A model generated the notes under the pieces. That model searched no databases. It worked only from the letters and a program-made list of their open reading frames with translations, and had not been told where the DNA came from. This document shows positions 7,400 through 14,626 of a stretch of DNA of 64,000 nucleotides, piece by piece (within the stretch, counting starts at the first letter, position 1; every line of letters starts with the position of its first letter). The stretch comes from CAVUAT01 sp963739545 (GTDB lineage: Bacteria > Actinomycetota > Thermoleophilia > Solirubrobacterales > 70-9). A program made the translations under genes and the position numbers. The DNA lies in the NCBI GenBank assembly GCA_963739545.1, contig CAVUAT010000014.1, positions 1,302,001 to 1,366,000 on the forward strand. Reading direction: 5' to 3'.

Positions 7400-9577
7400 A
7401 TGAAACTGCTTTCCAGCTTCGTCACCGGCCGCCGCGGGAAGTTCGTCGTCCTCGCCCTCTGGATCGTCGCCTTCGCGATCATGTCGCCGCTCGGGTCCAA
7501 GCTCCAGGACGAGACCCAGAACGACACCACGTCGTTCCTCCCCGAGAGCGCCGAGTCGACGAGGGTCGTCGAGGTGCTCGACGAGGAGTTCGACGCGGGC
7601 GAGACCACCAGCGGGCTGATCATCTACAAGCGCGACGGCGGCCTCGACGCCGAGGACAAGCAGAAGATCCTCGACGACGCCGAGCTCGTCCAAATCGCGA
7701 ACGACGACGACATCCCGCTGACCGAGGACCCGGTGATCCCGTTCCAGCCCGGGGCTCCGCCCGGCATCGTCTCCGAGGACGGGTCGGTCGCCTACACGGT
7801 GCTGACCGTCCCGACCGACTTCCAGGAGTCGGCGGATTGGGGTAAGAACGTTCGAGAGATCGTCGAGGAGGAGCAGCCCGAGGGGCTGACGGTCCTGCTC
7901 AGCGGCGACCTCGGCTTCGCGGCCGATGCCGAGGAGGTCTTCGGGGACCTCGACGCGACGCTGCTGCTCGCGACGGTGATCCTCGTCCTGGTCCTGCTCG
8001 GCTTCATTTACCGCGCTGTTCTGGTCGCCCTCTCACCGCTGATCGTCGTCTTCTTCGCGTACACGATCGCCAACGGCTTCGTCTACCTCTACGCGAAGTC
8101 CGGGGCGACCGTGTCGGACAACGGGACGAGCATCCTGATCGTGCTCATGTTCGGGGTGGGGACCGACTATTGCCTGCTGTTGGTCTCGCGCTACCGCGAA
8201 GAGCTGCAGCGCTTCGAGGACAAACACGAGGCGATGGCGCGTGCCTTGCGTCGCTCGGGCCCCGCGATCCTCGCGTCGGGCCTGACCGTCGCCCTGGCGA
8301 TGCTCGTGCTCGTGCTCGCCGATGCGCGGAATACCGCGACGCTCGGCCCAGTCGCGGCGATCGGGGTCGCCTCGGCGATGGTCGCGGGCCTGACGCTGCT
8401 GCCGGCGCTGCTGACCATCTTCGGCCGCAGGGGCTTCTGGCCACGGGGCAAGACCGTCGCCTATGACCCCGAGCACGTGACGACCGCCCGCGCAGGGCTC
8501 TGGCGGCGCTTCGGGGACCGCGTGCTGGCCCGCCCGGGGCTGGCCCTGCTCGTCACCCTCGTCTTCTTCGGGGCCGGGATGCTCGGCCTGCTCGCCTACA
8601 AGGTCGACTACTCGACCACGACCTTCTTCAAGAAGTCCGTCGACAGCGTCGAGGGCTTCGAGGTGATCGGGGATGCCTTCCCGAAGGGGCTCACCGCCCC
8701 GTCCACCGTCCTCGTCACCCGCGAGGATGGCGAGGTCACCGAGACCGACCTCGCCAACGCCACCGCGGCGCTCCAGGAAGCGCCGGGCGTCGCCACCGCG
8801 ACCCCGACGGGGCTGATCTCGGACGATGGGAGCACCGGCTCGATCGACGTGATCCTCCAGGGCGACCCCTTCAAGAAGTCCGCGCTCGACGAGGTGCCGG
8901 GCATCCGCGAGAGCGTCAGCGACCTCGGCCCCGGCTTGAGCGCGATCGTCGGCGGCGGCGCCGCGATCCAGTTCGACTTCGACGAGGCGACCGAGAGCGA
9001 CCTGAGGCTGATCGCACCACTGGCCCTGCTCGTGATCGCGATCATCCTCGCGATCCTCCTGCGGGCTCTGGTCGCGCCGTTGGTCCTGATCGCCAGCGTG
9101 GTGATCTCGTTCCTGGCGACACTCGGCATCTCGATCCTGATCATCCGCTTCGTCGTCGGCGACGCCGGCTTCGACGCGTCGATACCGACCTTCGCCTTCA
9201 TCTTCCTGGTCGCGCTCGGGATCGACTACACGATCTTCCTGATGGCCAGGGTGCGCGAGGAGGCGCGAACGCACGGCACCCGCGAGGGGATGCTGCGGGC
9301 GATCGCGGTCACCGGCCCGGTGATCACGAGCGCCGGGATCATCCTCGCCGGCACCTTCTCGGTGCTGATGACGCTGCCGGTCACGTTCACCTTCGACCTC
9401 GGGCTCATGGTCGCCCTCGGGATCCTTCTCGACACTTTCATCGTGCGAACGATCATGGTCCCAGCCGCCGTCGAGCTGATCGGCGACAAGATCTGGTGGC
9501 CCTCGACCGCTCAGGGCGGCGGGGCACTGAGCGAGGACACCGGCGAGCAGCCAGTGCCCGCGCGATCTAGCTCCTGA
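7400..9577 (+). CDS. MMPL family RND transporter (first of three)
   Basis: Polytopic inner-membrane exporter of 725 residues with two repeats of one helix, an extracytoplasmic domain and five helices. Each repeat has the MMPL signature: GVGTDYCLLLVSRYREEL in the first and ALGIDYTIFLMARVREE in the second, with buried Asp residues for proton relay. Relatives export lipids or lipophilic compounds. I choose ATG 7400 over the upstream TTG because TACTGT (7384-7389) ends 10 nt before it and there is no Shine-Dalgarno, fitting a leaderless mRNA. It is monocistronic. Confidence 0.9.
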   Translation: MKLLSSFVTGRRGKFVVLALWIVAFAIMSPLGSKLQDETQNDTTSFLPESAESTRVVEVLDEEFDAGETTSGLIIYKRDGGLDAEDKQKILDDAELVQIANDDDIPLTEDPVIPFQPGAPPGIVSEDGSVAYTVLTVPTDFQESADWGKNVREIVEEEQPEGLTVLLSGDLGFAADAEEVFGDLDATLLLATVILVLVLLGFIYRAVLVALSPLIVVFFAYTIANGFVYLYAKSGATVSDNGTSILIVLMFGVGTDYCLLLVSRYREELQRFEDKHEAMARALRRSGPAILASGLTVALAMLVLVLADARNTATLGPVAAIGVASAMVAGLTLLPALLTIFGRRGFWPRGKTVAYDPEHVTTARAGLWRRFGDRVLARPGLALLVTLVFFGAGMLGLLAYKVDYSTTTFFKKSVDSVEGFEVIGDAFPKGLTAPSTVLVTREDGEVTETDLANATAALQEAPGVATATPTGLISDDGSTGSIDVILQGDPFKKSALDEVPGIRESVSDLGPGLSAIVGGGAAIQFDFDEATESDLRLIAPLALLVIAIILAILLRALVAPLVLIASVVISFLATLGISILIIRFVVGDAGFDASIPTFAFIFLVALGIDYTIFLMARVREEARTHGTREGMLRAIAVTGPVITSAGIILAGTFSVLMTLPVTFTFDLGLMVALGILLDTFIVRTIMVPAAVELIGDKIWWPSTAQGGGALSEDTGEQPVPARSSS

Positions 9578-9598
9578 GCCCGCCCCTCTCGCGCCGGC

Positions 9599-10405
9599 TC
9601 ATTCGCCTTTCCATTGCGGTTTGCGCTTCTCGCCGAAGGCCTTGATCCCCTCGCGCATGTCCTCGGACGCGAAGCACGACTCGCGCAGCGCGATCAGCTC
9701 CTGCTCCTGCTCGGGTGTGAGCCGCGAGAAGGAGTTGAGCGCCTCGATCGCGTGCTTGTTGCCCTTCATCGAGAGCGGGGCGTTGCCCGCGATCTCGGCC
9801 GCCAGCTCGAGCGACTCCGCCTCGACGCGGTCGTCGTCGACGACCTCGTTGACGAGCCCGATCTGCTCGGCGCGCTCTCCGCTGATGTTCTGGCCGGTCA
9901 AGAAGAGCTGCTTGGTGCGGGGAATGCCGATCGTGTCGATGAAGCGCTGCAGCCCCGTGTGGCCGTAGATCAGCCCTAGCTTCGCCGGGGGCATGCCGAG
10001 CTTGGCGCCGCGCGCGCAGACCCGGATGTCGGCGCAGAGCGCGAGCTCGAGCCCGCCCCCGAGCGCGTGGCCGTTCAGCGCCGCGAGCACCGGCCAGGGG
10101 TGTCCCGCCACGGCCTCGAGGGCCGCCGTAAAGGGGTGGGCGACCAGGGCCTCGGCGTCGCGCTCGAAGCTCTCGGCGGGGATCCCGGCGATGTCGTAGC
10201 CGGCCGAGAACGCCTTGCCCTCGCCCGTGAGGATCACGCAGCGAGTCTCGATCCCCTCGTCGAGGCGCGGCATCGCCTCTGAGATCGCGCCGAGCACGTC
10301 GTGGTCGAGTGCGTTGCGGGCCTCGGGCCGCGAGATCGTGAGCCGCGCGACGGCCTCGGCGGGGTAGTCGATCTTGAGCTTGTCGGTGGAGGACGGCTTC
10401 GCCAT
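9599..10405 (-). CDS. Enoyl-CoA hydratase/isomerase family protein
   Basis: Crotonase-fold enzyme of 268 residues acting on acyl-CoA. The oxyanion-hole segments are KAFSAGYDI and NGHALGGGLELALCADI. The first catalytic Glu (in GGLELA) is kept. The second, normally in a PExxLG motif, is missing: the motif reads MPPAKLGLIYG. This argues against a standard hydratase with two acidic residues. It lies downstream of the biotin carrier gene on the same strand, with its own GGAGGAGG about 15 nt before the ATG. Confidence 0.85.
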   Translation of the reverse strand: MAKPSSTDKLKIDYPAEAVARLTISRPEARNALDHDVLGAISEAMPRLDEGIETRCVILTGEGKAFSAGYDIAGIPAESFERDAEALVAHPFTAALEAVAGHPWPVLAALNGHALGGGLELALCADIRVCARGAKLGMPPAKLGLIYGHTGLQRFIDTIGIPRTKQLFLTGQNISGERAEQIGLVNEVVDDDRVEAESLELAAEIAGNAPLSMKGNKHAIEALNSFSRLTPEQEQELIALRESCFASEDMREGIKAFGEKRKPQWKGE

Positions 10406-10486
10406 CAGACCGCCGCCTCCTCCGCTTCGCTTCCGGGGGCGGCGGGTGCGCCTGCCATCCGGGGGGATGCTAAGGACACGCAGTTG

Positions 10487-10699
10487 TCATTCAAGTATGA
10501 CTAGGACGTCGCCTTCGGAGACGGACTGGCCTTCCTCGCACTTGATCTCCGCGACCTTGCCGTCGTCCTCGGCCTCGACCGGCATCTCCATCTTCATCGA
10601 TTCGAGGATCACGACCGTGTCGCCGTCGGAGACCTCGTCGCCGACCTTGACCTCGATCTTCCAGACGGTGCCGGTGATGTGGGCCTCGATCTCTGCCAT
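10487..10699 (-). CDS. Stand-alone biotin/lipoyl carrier protein (TB7.3-like)
   Basis: A 70-residue single-domain carrier whose Lys36 in ESMKMEMP (33-40) is the biotinylation motif of carboxylase carrier domains. Size and sequence match the free-standing mycobacterial TB7.3 family. I start at ATG 10699 because TATTGT (10713-10708) ends 8 nt upstream, and the TTG at 10711 lies inside that hexamer. It could serve the acyl-CoA carboxylase beta subunit at 41.8 kb, which has no biotin carboxylase or carrier beside it, but that pairing is a guess. Confidence 0.9.
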   Translation of the reverse strand: MAEIEAHITGTVWKIEVKVGDEVSDGDTVVILESMKMEMPVEAEDDGKVAEIKCEEGQSVSEGDVLVILE

Positions 10700-10720
10700 G
10701 GCGCGGCACAATATCCCGCC
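10700..10720. promoter_or_regulatory. Overlapping divergent leaderless promoters
   Basis: Only 21 bp separate two divergent start codons. TATTGT on the minus strand (10713-10708) is 8 nt from the carrier ATG. CAATAT on the plus strand (10709-10714) is 6 nt from the glycosyltransferase ATG. The two -10 elements share five base pairs, so RNA polymerase could open only one direction at a time. Confidence 0.55.
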
Positions 10721-11440
10721 ATGCCGCCGGAAAACTCCACCCCGCCGTCACGCGTCGTGATCGCGGCGGCCCGCAACGAGGCCGATCGCGTCGGCGACAC
10801 CTTCGACGCGCTGGCCGCGGCGTTCCCCAGCGCCCGCCTGCTCCTGGCCGACGACGCCTCGAGCGACGGCACTCCCGAGGTCGCCATGCAGCACGGCGCG
10901 ACCGTGATCCGCCGGCAGCGCTCGCACGGCAAGGGGGGGAACGTCACCGCCGCTGCGGAGGCGGCGCTCTCGGAGCTGATCGAGGGCGACCCCGAGCCGG
11001 TCTTCCTGCTCTGCGACGCCGACCTCGGATCCTCGGCCGGTGAGCTCGCCCCGCTGGTCGCCGCGGTTGAGGCGGGGGAGTGCGACCTCGCGGTCGCCGC
11101 GTTCGTCAAGCGCGAGGGGGGCGGGTTCGGCTTCGCCCTGCGCTATGCCCGCGACGCGATCGAGGACCTCTGCGGCTTCCGGGCCGAGGCGCCGATCTCG
11201 GGCCAGCGCGCGATGACCCTCGCGGTGCTGCGCGACGTGCTCCCGCTGGCCGACGGCTTCGGGATGGAGATCGGGATGACCGTGGACGCGGTCCGCGCCG
11301 GGCACCGCGTGAGCGAGATCGAGCTGCCGCTCACCCACCGTGCCACCTATCGCACGCTCCGCGGGTTCGCCCACCGCGCGCGCCAGCTCCGGGACTTCCG
11401 GAAGGTCGCGCGATCGCGGCGCCGGGCCGCTTCCGCCTAG
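10721..11440 (+). CDS. Glycosyltransferase family 2
   Basis: GT-A-fold glycosyltransferase of 239 residues. It shows the nucleotide-sugar Rossmann start VVIAAARNEADRV, the LLADDASSDGT strand and a metal-binding DxD in LLCDADLGSS. The GFGMEIGMTVDA segment resembles the acceptor region of glucosyl-3-phosphoglycerate and polyprenyl-phosphate glycosyltransferases. No membrane helix is evident, and donor and acceptor are unknown. Leaderless start with CAATAT just upstream. Its end overlaps the convergent anti-sigma gene by 4 bp. Confidence 0.85.
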   Translation: MPPENSTPPSRVVIAAARNEADRVGDTFDALAAAFPSARLLLADDASSDGTPEVAMQHGATVIRRQRSHGKGGNVTAAAEAALSELIEGDPEPVFLLCDADLGSSAGELAPLVAAVEAGECDLAVAAFVKREGGGFGFALRYARDAIEDLCGFRAEAPISGQRAMTLAVLRDVLPLADGFGMEIGMTVDAVRAGHRVSEIELPLTHRATYRTLRGFAHRARQLRDFRKVARSRRRAASA

Positions 11441-12141
11441 GCGCCTGAGGTCGGCGCGCGAAGCACCGAGCGCCCGGAGTGCGAGGCGTCGCCGTCGGCC
11501 GTCTCGACCGAGACGTCGAAGTAGCGGTACTTGCCCGGGTCGTCGGGGAGCTCGGCGCGGAGCTCGCCGACGCCGGAGTCATCGACCTTGAAGCTGCCCA
11601 GCGAGACGACCTGGTCGGTGTCGGAGAGAAGCCACGCCTCGTAGAACTGGTCGGGGTCGTTCGCGGGGAGCCCCTCGACAGAGATCACGACCTTGCGCTC
11701 GCTGTCGTCCACCTTGACGCTCCCGCTCTCGCCAGCCCGCCCGGGATCGATCGGCGCCAGTCCGATGGTGGGCCCGTTGACGGACTCATCGCCGGTGGAG
11801 AGCAGCACGCCCGCCCCGACACCCGCGGCGATCAGGACGGCGGCGAGCCCGGCGGCGAACGCCGGGCGAAGCACCAGCCGGCGCCGCCGCTTTCGCGGCC
11901 GGGTCGGCTCGGGGGCGAGGCTCGGCGCGGAGCGCTCGAGGTCGGCGATCGAAGGGGGAGGCGGCGGCTCCAGGTCCTGCCAGGCCTCGGGCGGCAGCTC
12001 CTCGAGCCGCGCGACGGTCGGGCGCAGGCGCTCGACCTGGTCGCGGAACTCGGGGTCGTCGCGCATCAGGCGATCGGCCTCGGCGCGCTCGGCCTCGCTC
12101 AGCTCACCGAAGATCACGTCAGAGGGCTCGAGCGGCGTCAT
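11437..12141 (-). CDS. Anti-sigma factor, RskA-like
   Basis: Membrane anti-sigma factor of 234 residues. The cytoplasmic N-terminal part (FGELSEAERAEADRLMRDDPEFRDQVERL, residues 11-39) resembles anti-sigma domains but has no HxxxCxxC zinc motif. A basic stop (RPRKRRRR) precedes one helix near 92-115. The extracytoplasmic part has the RskA C-terminal signature QFYEAWLLSDTDQVVSLGSF. Its ATG overlaps the end of the sigma gene by 4 bp, the usual sigma/anti-sigma coupling. It probably holds the partner sigma factor inactive until regulated proteolysis. Confidence 0.88.
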   Translation of the reverse strand: MTPLEPSDVIFGELSEAERAEADRLMRDDPEFRDQVERLRPTVARLEELPPEAWQDLEPPPPPSIADLERSAPSLAPEPTRPRKRRRRLVLRPAFAAGLAAVLIAAGVGAGVLLSTGDESVNGPTIGLAPIDPGRAGESGSVKVDDSERKVVISVEGLPANDPDQFYEAWLLSDTDQVVSLGSFKVDDSGVGELRAELPDDPGKYRYFDVSVETADGDASHSGRSVLRAPTSGA

Positions 12142-12746
12142 CGTGCGCCCTCCTCGTTCTCGATCAACTCTCGCAGTCGCTCCAGGGCCTGCACCATCCT
12201 CATCTTCACGGTACCGAGGGGGATACCGCTGCGGGCGGCGATCTCGCGCTGGCTCAGCTCTTCGTAGAAGCGCATCCGCAGGAGCTCAGCCTCCCCCGAC
12301 GGGATGCGGCGCAGCAACTGCGCGACGTGCCAGCGCTCGATCATCTCCTGCTCGGGGTCGTGAGGCTGTTCGTCGTGGCCCGCTTCGACGATCGCCGGAT
12401 CGGTTGGCTCAGGCTTGCGGCGGCGGTGGTTGTCAATCGCGCGGCTGCGAGCGATCGTCATCAGCCAGCTCAGCAGCTTGCCGCGCCCGGGGTCGTAATC
12501 GCGCCGGCGCTGCCACGCCTCGACGAAGACCTGCTGATGGACGTCCTCCGCTTCGCCACGGTCGCCGATCGTACGCACCAGGAAGGCGAACACCGTGCGG
12601 CCGTATTCCTGCCACAGCGAATCGATCGCCGACGGATCGTCGCTTCGAAGCGCGTCGGCGATGCTCGTCTCCGGGTCGGTGTTTTCGGGGGCGAACGGTC
12701 TCAGGCGACCAAGGTCTAGCGGAATCGGGGTCAGGACGGCCTCCAT
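12138..12746 (-). CDS. ECF RNA polymerase sigma factor (SigK-like)
   Basis: Group-4 sigma-70 factor of 202 residues from ATG 12746; a GTG lies directly upstream at 12749. Region 2 is LWQEYGRTVFAFLVRTIGDRGEAEDVHQQVFVEAW in outline, with LLSWLMTIARSRAIDNHRRR. Region 4 is the HTH EELSQREIAARSGIPLGTVKMRM. GGGAGG lies unusually close to the start. It faces the exported two-repeat protein at 12.9 kb across 134 bp, so that gene is a candidate target, although I find no clear ECF promoter there. Confidence 0.9.
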   Translation of the reverse strand: MEAVLTPIPLDLGRLRPFAPENTDPETSIADALRSDDPSAIDSLWQEYGRTVFAFLVRTIGDRGEAEDVHQQVFVEAWQRRRDYDPGRGKLLSWLMTIARSRAIDNHRRRKPEPTDPAIVEAGHDEQPHDPEQEMIERWHVAQLLRRIPSGEAELLRMRFYEELSQREIAARSGIPLGTVKMRMVQALERLRELIENEEGAR

Positions 12747-12856
12747 CACCTCCCTCTACGCACGGGGGCCCTGGTCGGTTGACTGATCGGGCGCCCGCCG
12801 GTGAGGCGATCGCCCAACCGCCGGGCTCCGAGCCGCCGTATCCCAGCCAGGCAGTT

Positions 12857-12880
12857 GAAACTACGAATCGGAGGTAGTTC
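12857..12880 (+). promoter_or_regulatory. Hairpin over a ribosome binding site
   Basis: AACTAC (12859-12864) and GTAGTT (12874-12879) pair perfectly around a 9-nt loop that holds most of the GGAGG ribosome binding site (12870-12874) of the next gene. The structure could modulate initiation, or the inverted repeat could be a protein site. Both are inferences. Confidence 0.35.
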
Positions 12881-13936
12881 ATGGATGACTCAACTCACAG
12901 CCGTCGCACAGTTCTGGGGGTGACCCTCGCAGCCGCAGCGTCTCTGGCGCTCATCGCTGCTCCGGGCGCCTCGGCGGAGAAGCTCGGCGGTGGCTCGACG
13001 ACGCTGGCCCTGAACAACGGTGTCGCCAAGGCACTGCAGTCGAACGGTGTCAAGGTCGCACCGATCGCGCCGGCCACGGCCGGCGGCAAGGGAATCGCCT
13101 TCCCGATCACGGGGGGCGACCTGAGCACCGGCAAGAAGGTCAGCGGCCACATTGACCACTCCGGCGGGCTCAAGTTCTCAGCGGGTGGCACCAATGTCTC
13201 GCTGACGGACTTCCGCGTCGTCGTGGGCAAGAAGTCTCGCCTCGTGGCGAGGGTCGGCAAGGGCAAGCTCACAGTGCTCTCGCTCGATCTCTCGAAGGCC
13301 AAGATCACCAAGAAGGGTCAGGACACTGTGATCAGCGGAGTCGGCGCTCAGCTCAGCAAGGCGGCAGCCGGCGCGCTGAACGCCGCGTTCAAGACCGACC
13401 TGTTCGCCAAGGGCCTCGTGCTCGGCAAGGTCACCGTCAAGGCTAAGCCGCTGGTCGCGGCTCTCGCCGCAACCGGCCAGACGACCCTCGTGGTCGATCC
13501 GGGCGCGGCGGCGGCGCTGGGCTCGCTCAGCATCGTCCCCTCGCCGATCGCTCCCGCGACGGCGGCCCCCGGGGGCCTCGCGTTCCCGATCACCGGTGGC
13601 AGCCTGAACACGCAGACGCTCGCCGGCCAGATCACCCACAGCGGCGGGCTGCGCCTGACCAAGGGCGGGACGGTCGTTGATCTCACGAGCTTCAACATCG
13701 AGATCGACGATGCACCCGATCTGACCGCGCTGCTCGGCGGCAACCGTGCCTCGATCCTGAACCTGGACCTCTCGCAGGCCCAGCCTTCAGTCGCGGGCAA
13801 GTCGGTCACCGTCAGCGGAGTCAAGGCGACCCTGACCGCCGCTGCGGCGTCGACTCTCAACGGCGCGTTCGCGACGAGCGCGTTCACGCCGGGCCTGCTG
13901 CTCGGCACCGCGACGGTCGCAGCCACCACCAAGTAG
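12881..13936 (+). CDS. Exported protein with two ~130-residue repeats, HtaA-like
   Basis: Secreted or surface protein of 351 residues. The N-terminus has a twin-arginine-like SRRTVLG (7-13), a hydrophobic stretch, and APGASA before the mature part, so Tat or Sec export is likely. Two tandem repeats (about 61-188 and 221-347) share PIAPATA, AFPITGG, HSGGL, LDLS and LGxxTV. Architecture and the FPITGG/HSGGL pattern weakly recall heme-associated HtaA domains, but no heme ligand is identifiable. GGAGG lies 6 nt before the ATG. It is divergent from the ECF sigma gene and followed by a strong hairpin. Confidence 0.8.
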   Translation: MDDSTHSRRTVLGVTLAAAASLALIAAPGASAEKLGGGSTTLALNNGVAKALQSNGVKVAPIAPATAGGKGIAFPITGGDLSTGKKVSGHIDHSGGLKFSAGGTNVSLTDFRVVVGKKSRLVARVGKGKLTVLSLDLSKAKITKKGQDTVISGVGAQLSKAAAGALNAAFKTDLFAKGLVLGKVTVKAKPLVAALAATGQTTLVVDPGAAAALGSLSIVPSPIAPATAAPGGLAFPITGGSLNTQTLAGQITHSGGLRLTKGGTVVDLTSFNIEIDDAPDLTALLGGNRASILNLDLSQAQPSVAGKSVTVSGVKATLTAAAASTLNGAFATSAFTPGLLLGTATVAATTK

Positions 13937-13969
13937 CGGCAGCTACTCACCAAGGCGGGACAGGGGAAA

Positions 13970-13995
13970 GGCGGCCCCGGCGCACCGGGGCCGCC
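13970..13995 (+). terminator. Hairpin terminator without U-tract
   Basis: A perfect 11-bp stem, GGCGGCCCCGG / CCGGGGCCGCC with loop CGCA, lies 33 bp past the stop of the exported repeat protein. It is followed by C-rich sequence rather than T residues, as is common for actinobacterial terminators. Confidence 0.75.
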
Positions 13996-14011
13996 CCCCT
14001 GCCTGCCCGCG

Positions 14012-14060
14012 GGTTCGATCGCGGCTGAATGGGTAAGTCCCTCACGTGCGAAATCGCACG
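14012..14060 (+). promoter_or_regulatory. SigB-type promoter and palindrome
   Basis: GGTT (14012-14015), a 15-bp spacer and GGGTAA (14031-14036) resemble the actinobacterial SigB/SigF-type stress promoter (GNNT, 14-16 bp, GGGTAY). Just downstream, CGTGCGA-AA-TCGCACG (14045-14060) is a perfect 7-bp inverted repeat in the leader. Stress control of the two acidic proteins that follow is inferred. Confidence 0.5.
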
Positions 14061-14085
14061 ACCAGATCGAGGCTGAGGAGGAGAG

Positions 14086-14331
14086 ATGGACGAGCAAGAG
14101 AGAGACGACGAGCAGCGCGAGAAGGACGGCGCGACCGAGGATGCCGAGGGGGCGAAGAACGAGGACAACCCAGAGACCGGAGAGGGCACCGGCGAGGGTG
14201 AGCGCGGACTCGGTACCCAGACAGGGGCCACCGAAGGCGCCAACTCGGAGCCGATGCGCGGCCGCAATCCATCCGGCGAGGGCGCGGCTGCCCACGGCGG
14301 TGCACCGAACGAAGAAACCCGCGACAACTAG
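14086..14331 (+). CDS. Small acidic, disordered hydrophilic protein
   Basis: 81 residues with no Cys, Trp, Phe, Tyr, Ile or Val and dominated by Glu, Gly, Asp, Asn and Thr, so it should be intrinsically disordered. GAGGAGGAG just upstream is an excellent ribosome binding site, which is the main evidence that it is expressed. Composition resembles hydrophilins made under desiccation or osmotic stress. A SigB-type promoter candidate lies upstream and a second acidic protein downstream. No enzymatic function is suggested. Confidence 0.75.
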   Translation: MDEQERDDEQREKDGATEDAEGAKNEDNPETGEGTGEGERGLGTQTGATEGANSEPMRGRNPSGEGAAAHGGAPNEETRDN

Positions 14332-14354
14332 TCGCGACCACTAGGAGGAACGAG

Positions 14355-14597
14355 ATGCCAGACGAGAAGGGTAAGGACAAGGCGACCGACGAGGACATCC
14401 CCGAGAGCTCGCTACACGCCTACAAGAGCGGCGAGGAGGACGAGGTGGAGGGGCCGATCAACGACACCGGGGTTCCGGATGCCGATGCGGTCAAGAACAC
14501 CGGCGGCGCGACCTCGGGAGGACCGGGCGGAGCAGCGGACGGCGAGGAAGACCCGTCGGAGATCGACCGCTCCAAGGAGCCCGCCGACGACGCGTAG
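14355..14597 (+). CDS. Second small acidic, disordered protein
   Basis: 80 residues rich in Asp, Glu, Gly and Lys, starting MPDEKGKDKATDEDIPESSLHAYKSG. The HAYKSG stretch is the only part looking like a conserved motif. AGGAGG lies 6 nt before the ATG. It begins 23 nt after the preceding acidic gene and is probably cotranscribed with it. I do not recognise the family. A stress-protective or charge-buffering role is a guess from composition. Confidence 0.72.
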   Translation: MPDEKGKDKATDEDIPESSLHAYKSGEEDEVEGPINDTGVPDADAVKNTGGATSGGPGGAADGEEDPSEIDRSKEPADDA

Positions 14598-14626
14598 GCG
14601 CGCACCGTTGACGTAGCGTTCGCGAG

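Noticed and set aside
14008..14025. GGTTCGATC resembling a tRNA T-arm
   Set aside because: No acceptor, D or anticodon stems fit around it; it is better explained as part of a SigB-type promoter.
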